In this document: positions 60,328-64,000 of the stretch, one piece after another
Layout of the letters: the number at the start of each line of letters is the position of its first letter
Position numbering within the stretch: the first letter of the stretch is position 1
Origin: Nonomuraea sp. PA05
GTDB lineage: Bacteria; Actinomycetota; Actinomycetes; Streptosporangiales; Streptosporangiaceae
Length of the DNA: 64,000 nt
NCBI RefSeq assembly: GCF_008086045.1
Contig: NZ_VSEY01000034.1
Location: 98,477 to 162,476, forward strand
Direction of reading: 5' to 3'
The notes under the pieces: generated by a model
Databases searched by the model: none
Told to the model about the DNA's origin: nothing
What the model saw: the letters and a program-made list of their open reading frames with translations, nothing else
Made by a program: the position numbers and the translations under genes

Positions 60328-61461
60328 TCAGGCGCGCGGGTCGATGGCGAGTTTGACGATCTCCCGATCGTCGAGCCGGTAGTCGCCACCGAGCGCCTCC
60401 AGCGCCCGCCGGGCGCCGGACAGCGGCACGCGGTGGCTGACGACCTGGTCGAAGGGCAGGCCGCCGCGCTGCAGGAGGGTGAGCGCGCTGTGGTATCTGC
60501 GCTGCATGTCGGGGCCGGCACCGTAGACGCCGGCGATCGTGATGTCGCGCTTGAGCAGGTCGCTGAAGGGGTTGAACGGCACGGTGCCGCGATCGGTGAA
60601 GTTGCCCAGCTCCGCCAGCGTCCCGCCGTCGGCGACCAGGCCGATGGCCTCGGTGAACGCCGCGGGTGAGCCGGCGGTGCCGATCACCGCGTCCGCGCCG
60701 CGGCTCTCGCCGAGCGCGTCACGCACGGCATGCGCGCGCCGCGCGGGGTCGGTGACGCGGTCGATGTCCACGACCTCGTCCGCGCCGAGCGCCGCGGCCA
60801 GTTCCAGCCGCACCGGTGGCCGGCCCACGGCGACGATCCTCGCCGCGCCCGCCGCCCTGGCCGCCACGACCGCCATCAGGCCGATCGCGCCGACGCCCTG
60901 GACGACCACAGTGGAGCCGATCCTCACGCGGGAACGTTCCAAGCCGTGCAGGGCCACCGACAGCGGCTCCTGCAGCACCGCCACCGCCGGGTCCAGATCG
61001 GTGCGATAGAAGACCGTCCCGGCGTTGGAGGCGTACAGGTGGGTGGCGAAGCCGCCGGTCAGGTACGGCGGGCGGTCGGCGGGCGAGGCGAAGCCGTACG
61101 AGGGACGGCGCTCCGGGCAGCTTCCCGGCCGCCCGCGGACGGTGCACTGGTAGCACCGGCCGCAGCTCAGCGCGGGAAAGACGCCCACCCGGTCGCCGAC
61201 CTCGATGGGACGGCCCGCGTGGTCGGCGCGAACGCCCTCGCCGAGCACCGTCAGGCGGCCGACGATCTCGTGCCCGAGCAGGGCCGGGAAGCGCACGCTG
61301 TCCAGCCGGCCGCGGTAGATGTGGGCGTCCGTGCCGCACATGCCGCACAACTCGACTTCGAGCACGAACTCGCCGGGGCCGGGGCGGGGCAGATCGTATG
61401 AGCGGATCTCCACGTCGCCGGCGACGCCCGTGACGATCGCCGCACGCGCCGTCTCGTTCAT
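60328..61461 (-). CDS. Zinc-dependent medium-chain alcohol/polyol dehydrogenase
   Basis: This 377-residue dehydrogenase is of the zinc MDR type. It has catalytic ligands Cys42 (MCGTD), His64-Glu65 (GHEIVG) and EPLSVALHG, structural zinc Cys100-Cys103-Cys106-Cys114, and a GVGAIG cofactor loop near 205. It resembles sorbitol/threonine-type dehydrogenases that oxidise polyols or sugar acids. The ATG at 61461 has GGAGG 6-9 nt upstream. It is the first gene of the catabolic operon and lies directly behind the promoter and palindrome at 61481-61529. Its likely job is the first oxidation of the imported substrate, by context. Confidence 0.92.
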   Translation of the reverse strand: MNETARAAIVTGVAGDVEIRSYDLPRPGPGEFVLEVELCGMCGTDAHIYRGRLDSVRFPALLGHEIVGRLTVLGEGVRADHAGRPIEVGDRVGVFPALSCGRCYQCTVRGRPGSCPERRPSYGFASPADRPPYLTGGFATHLYASNAGTVFYRTDLDPAVAVLQEPLSVALHGLERSRVRIGSTVVVQGVGAIGLMAVVAARAAGAARIVAVGRPPVRLELAAALGADEVVDIDRVTDPARRAHAVRDALGESRGADAVIGTAGSPAAFTEAIGLVADGGTLAELGNFTDRGTVPFNPFSDLLKRDITIAGVYGAGPDMQRRYHSALTLLQRGGLPFDQVVSHRVPLSGARRALEALGGDYRLDDREIVKLAIDPRA

Positions 61462-61480
61462 CCCCGCCTCCGCATTCTGG

Positions 61481-61492
61481 ATTCTATAGAAT
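61481..61492. promoter_or_regulatory. Perfect 12-bp palindrome, GntR operator candidate
   Basis: ATTCTATAGAAT is a perfect palindrome 19 bp before the ADH start. It is extended by GCATTCT/AGAATGC on either side (61472-61495), giving an overlapping second inverted repeat. Its position just downstream of the promoter suits repression by the FCD-GntR protein encoded in the same operon. Confidence 0.75.
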
Positions 61493-61499
61493 GCAGTAG

Positions 61500-61529
61500 A
61501 AGCTAGTTCGTCCCTTTTTTGTCGGTCAA
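61500..61529 (-). promoter_or_regulatory. Promoter of the catabolic operon
   Basis: On the minus strand TTGACC (61529-61524), an 18-bp spacer rich in A and TAGCTT (61505-61500) form a good housekeeping-type promoter. The palindromic operator starts 8 bp further down, inside the transcribed or initiation region, so a bound repressor would block it. Confidence 0.72.
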
Positions 61530-61535
61530 GTGTTG

Positions 61536-62603
61536 TTACCTGAATGTTTCCGGCACGGGGTTCGCCGTGACCGGGGAAGCCGGTCGGCGGGCCGGGGCGC
61601 CGGCGAGGAGCCCGGCGCCCAGCTCGGTCGGGTGGTGCAGGACGAGGTTGACCTGACGGACGCTGGCGATGAGGTTGGCCTGGCGCAGGACGCAGGCGTG
61701 CTCGCTGGCCGTCGGCACCGATACCCCCACCTGCCGGGCCAGCTCGCTGGTGCTGCAGCCGGGCTCGCGGGCGATGCAGCTCAGGATCTCCGCCCGCGTC
61801 CGTCCGAGCAGCGCCACCAGGGCGTCTCCGGCGGTGGCGGCGGTCGTGGCGGCGCGGCGCGGGATGGGGCAGGCCAGGACGGGCGGCAGCGCCGGGTCCA
61901 CCAGCGCCACCGGGTGCCCCCGGCAGAAGTACGACGGGATCACCGTCAGCCCCCGTCCCCTGAGGTGGATCTCCCTGCTCAGGCCGGGCGGGTAATCGAT
62001 CTCCAGCACGGGCGGGCGCCAGCGCGCCGCCGGTGCGAGGTGGGCGAGCAGTTGCTCGGCGCCGCCCGCGGCCAGGTGCCGCGCCAGGATGGCGCGCTCC
62101 TGGGCCAGGGCGGGCTCCGCCTGCGGCCACTGCGGCGCGAGCGCCGCGTCGCAGTAGCGCGCGACGAGCCGCCCGAGGCGTCTGACGGCGTGCGCGTCCC
62201 CGCGTGCGAGGTCGGTCAGGCCGGCGGAGAATGGCCCTGAGCTGCTGCGCAGCCGGTCCAGCTCCGCCCGCAGCCGTCCACGGGGCGTGTCGGCGAGCGC
62301 CTGAAGGGCCTGCTCGTCGCCCGACTGCGCCTCGATGGGGGTCAGGAAGTCGGGGAAGTACGGGCCGCGCGGGACGAGCGGGAGCAGCAGCGAGCGCACG
62401 TCCGTCAGCAGGCCGTCCCCGGTCAGCCGGGTGCGGGCCTGGCGCCGCCAGCAGGCCATCGCGCCCCCGCCGTCGCGGGCCTGCAGCCGGTGCAGGCTGC
62501 CGACCATCTCCCACAGCAGGTCGGTCCGGGTAGCCGGGCGCGTGAGCGCCAGGTCCTCGGAGGTGAAGACGATCCTCAGGACACCGCGCGAACGAGGGGA
62601 CAT
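61536..62603 (-). CDS. ArsR-like winged-helix transcriptional regulator (long actinobacterial type)
   Basis: This 355-residue protein has an N-terminal alpha-helical region starting LRIVFTSEDLALTR, common to a family of long actinobacterial regulators. Its C-terminal ArsR-type helix-turn-helix reads GRTRAEILSCIAREPGCSTS, then ELARQVGVSVPTASEHACVL. No metal-binding Cys box is seen, so it is probably not a metal sensor. It is divergent from the ABC transporter gene 92 bp away, the usual layout for a local regulator. The ATG at 62603 is the only reasonable start near the conserved N-terminus. Confidence 0.82.
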   Translation of the reverse strand: MSPRSRGVLRIVFTSEDLALTRPATRTDLLWEMVGSLHRLQARDGGGAMACWRRQARTRLTGDGLLTDVRSLLLPLVPRGPYFPDFLTPIEAQSGDEQALQALADTPRGRLRAELDRLRSSSGPFSAGLTDLARGDAHAVRRLGRLVARYCDAALAPQWPQAEPALAQERAILARHLAAGGAEQLLAHLAPAARWRPPVLEIDYPPGLSREIHLRGRGLTVIPSYFCRGHPVALVDPALPPVLACPIPRRAATTAATAGDALVALLGRTRAEILSCIAREPGCSTSELARQVGVSVPTASEHACVLRQANLIASVRQVNLVLHHPTELGAGLLAGAPARRPASPVTANPVPETFR

Positions 62604-62695
62604 GTCCGTCTCTTCCCGTTGACGGGAGGTGCTGGGCCTTCCCGGTCACGATAGGGGATCAGCGGTTTGTCAGCCCCGGTGGGCACACTTCCCTC

Positions 62696-64000
62696 ATGCC
62701 CGATGAGCCCCTCGAACTCGGCGAGATCGCACCCTCCGACTACCACTTCCACCACGACACCATGGCCGGGGTCGGCTTCCTGACCATCGCCAGGCGGCTG
62801 CCCTCCCTCATCGGCCAGGCCTTACGCCTGGCCTGGCAGGCGGGGCCGCGCGACACCATGACCACCGTCTCGCTCAACCTGCTCGGCGGGATCGTCACCG
62901 CGTTCGGCCTGCTGGCCACCACCGGCGTGCTCACCGCGCTGTTCAGCGAGGGGCCGACCCCCTACCGGGTGCTGGCGGCGCTGCCCAGCCTGGTCCTGGT
63001 CGGCGCCGCCGCCGTGCTCCGCACGCTGCTGCAGGCGGGCGCGAGCTGGGCGGAGGCGCGGCTGAGCCCGCAGATCGAGCGCGCCGCCGAGGAGCGGCTG
63101 TACTCGCTGACCAGCCGGGTCGAGCTGGTCGCGTTCGACGACCCGGAGTTCCACGACGCCCTGGAACGCGCCAGGGGCCGGGGCGCGGGCACCGCCAGCT
63201 TCGTGGTGTCGTCGGCCGTGGACGTGGTCACGTCCCTGGTGGGGCTGGCGGCGGCGGCCGGCGTCCTGGGCCTGCTGCATCCGGTGCTGCTGCCGCTGCT
63301 CCTGCTGGCCGTGCTGCCCGACGCGTGGGCCGCGGTCCGCAGCGCGCGCCAGCGCTACTCCACCATGTACGGGCTCGGCCCGGCCCGCCGCCGCAAGTGG
63401 ATCCTCGCCGAGCTGCTGGCCGACCGTGAGCCCGCGGCCGAGGTGCGGGCGTTCACCATGCGGCGCTTCCTGCTGCGCGTCTACGACGCGGTGGCCAGGG
63501 CCGAGCAGGAGGAGATGCTCAAGCTGGTCAGGCGGCAGACGCTCACCCGGCTGGCCGGCAACGCGCTCAGCGGCCTCGGCAGCGCCGTGGTCTACCTGGC
63601 GTTGGGCGTGCTGCTGACGATCGGCGCCATCCCGCTGGCGGTGGCGGGCACCGCCGTGCTGGCCATCCGGTCGAGCCAGGGCTCGCTGTCGGGCCTGCTG
63701 TTCACCACCAACCACCTCTACGAGCAGGGGCTCTACTTCACCGACTTCCTGCGGTTCTGCGACGACGCCGAGCGCCGCCTGATCCCGTCGCGCCCGCTGC
63801 CCGCGCCGGAGGGCTTCGACCGCATCACCGCCAGCGACCTGACCTTCACCTACCCGGGGATCGGGGAACCCGCGCTGCGCGGCGTGTCCGTGGAGGTCAA
63901 GCGGGGCGAGATCGTCGCCTTCGTCGGCGAGAACGGCTCCGGCAAGACCACCCTGGCCAAGATCCTTTCCGGCCTGTACGAGCCCGACTCGGGCACCGTG
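62696..64000 (+). CDS. ABC transporter with fused membrane and ATPase domains, cut by the right edge
   Basis: The ATG at 62696 opens a frame that runs off the window after 435 codons. The N-terminal part (to about residue 380) has about six hydrophobic segments in exporter-type membrane-domain order, beginning FLTIARRLPSLIGQALRLAW. The ATPase domain then starts with FTYPGIGEPALRGVSV and the Walker A VGENGSGKTTLAKILSGLY. The signature and Walker B lie beyond the edge. Half-transporters of this form export peptides or lipids and are common in actinobacterial RiPP clusters, so genes outside the window matter. Codon 43 is an in-frame TTA. It is divergent from the winged-helix regulator. Confidence 0.9.
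   Translation, partial: MPDEPLELGEIAPSDYHFHHDTMAGVGFLTIARRLPSLIGQALRLAWQAGPRDTMTTVSLNLLGGIVTAFGLLATTGVLTALFSEGPTPYRVLAALPSLVLVGAAAVLRTLLQAGASWAEARLSPQIERAAEERLYSLTSRVELVAFDDPEFHDALERARGRGAGTASFVVSSAVDVVTSLVGLAAAAGVLGLLHPVLLPLLLLAVLPDAWAAVRSARQRYSTMYGLGPARRRKWILAELLADREPAAEVRAFTMRRFLLRVYDAVARAEQEEMLKLVRRQTLTRLAGNALSGLGSAVVYLALGVLLTIGAIPLAVAGTAVLAIRSSQGSLSGLLFTTNHLYEQGLYFTDFLRFCDDAERRLIPSRPLPAPEGFDRITASDLTFTYPGIGEPALRGVSVEVKRGEIVAFVGENGSGKTTLAKILSGLYEPDSGTV

Overview
The window is very GC-rich, densely coded actinobacterial chromosome. GTG starts with strong Shine-Dalgarno sites are common, neighbouring genes often overlap by ATGA or GTGA, and ECF sigma factors, a SARP-type regulator, GH19 chitinase, an LPMO and MMPL proteins are present. 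A Streptosporangiaceae/Nonomuraea-like genome is my best guess from gene style only. I saw no tRNA, rRNA, CRISPR array or insertion sequence. The left and right edges cut an MFS transporter and an ABC exporter.

Layout. 0-9.6 kb: MFS transporter end, sugar isomerase-like TIM barrel, large SARP/NB-ARC/TPR regulator, ABC-2 exporter pair, Na/Ca exchanger, and two STAS proteins. 10-17 kb: AI-2E transporter, a sulfatase relic next to an intact sulfatase, alcohol dehydrogenase, and an ECF sigma/partner pair. 17-30 kb: carotenoid oxygenase, then the most interesting region. That region has an OleA-like thiolase and MMPL transporter on the plus strand, converging on a minus-strand operon of ACP, ketosynthase, small secreted protein, OleC, OleD and OleB. 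Beside it lies a second small secreted protein with a membrane methyltransferase. The two units are headed by two copies of one ~80-bp regulatory element. 30-36.7 kb: a chitin locus (GPH symporter, ChbG-like deacetylase, GH19 chitinase, LPMO) and an NlpC/P60 hydrolase. 36.7-39.6 kb: a P450 and a second ECF/partner pair whose partner carries a 9x15-bp repeat. 39.8-46.3 kb: a double-TetR regulator, then an operon of Baeyer-Villiger monooxygenase, beta-propeller lactonase-like protein and MFS exporter. 46.4-50.2 kb: an unknown repeat protein, then trpB-trpA-GntR behind an AT-rich operator-like promoter. 50.4-52.9 kb: a DUF899 protein and secreted amidase. 52.9-61.5 kb: an eight-gene minus-strand catabolic operon (zinc ADH, sugar ABC importer, acid-sugar enolase-superfamily enzyme, FCD-GntR, aldehyde dehydrogenase, DUF2804) behind a promoter/operator with a perfect ATTCTATAGAAT palindrome. 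61.5-64 kb: an HTH regulator divergent from an ABC exporter.

How the genes work together. The 19-29.7 kb block looks like a biosynthetic cluster for a long-chain olefin or beta-lactone. OleA would condense two acyl chains, OleD reduce, OleC form the beta-lactone and OleB decarboxylate it, with a dedicated ACP/KS for acyl supply and MMPL for export. What I cannot match to a described system is the pairing with two related small secreted proteins that both end in cysteine, one beside an isoprenylcysteine-methyltransferase-like enzyme, under a shared duplicated promoter. A recurring oddity of the whole window is in-frame tandem repeats in linkers and termini, and tandem duplications over translation starts.
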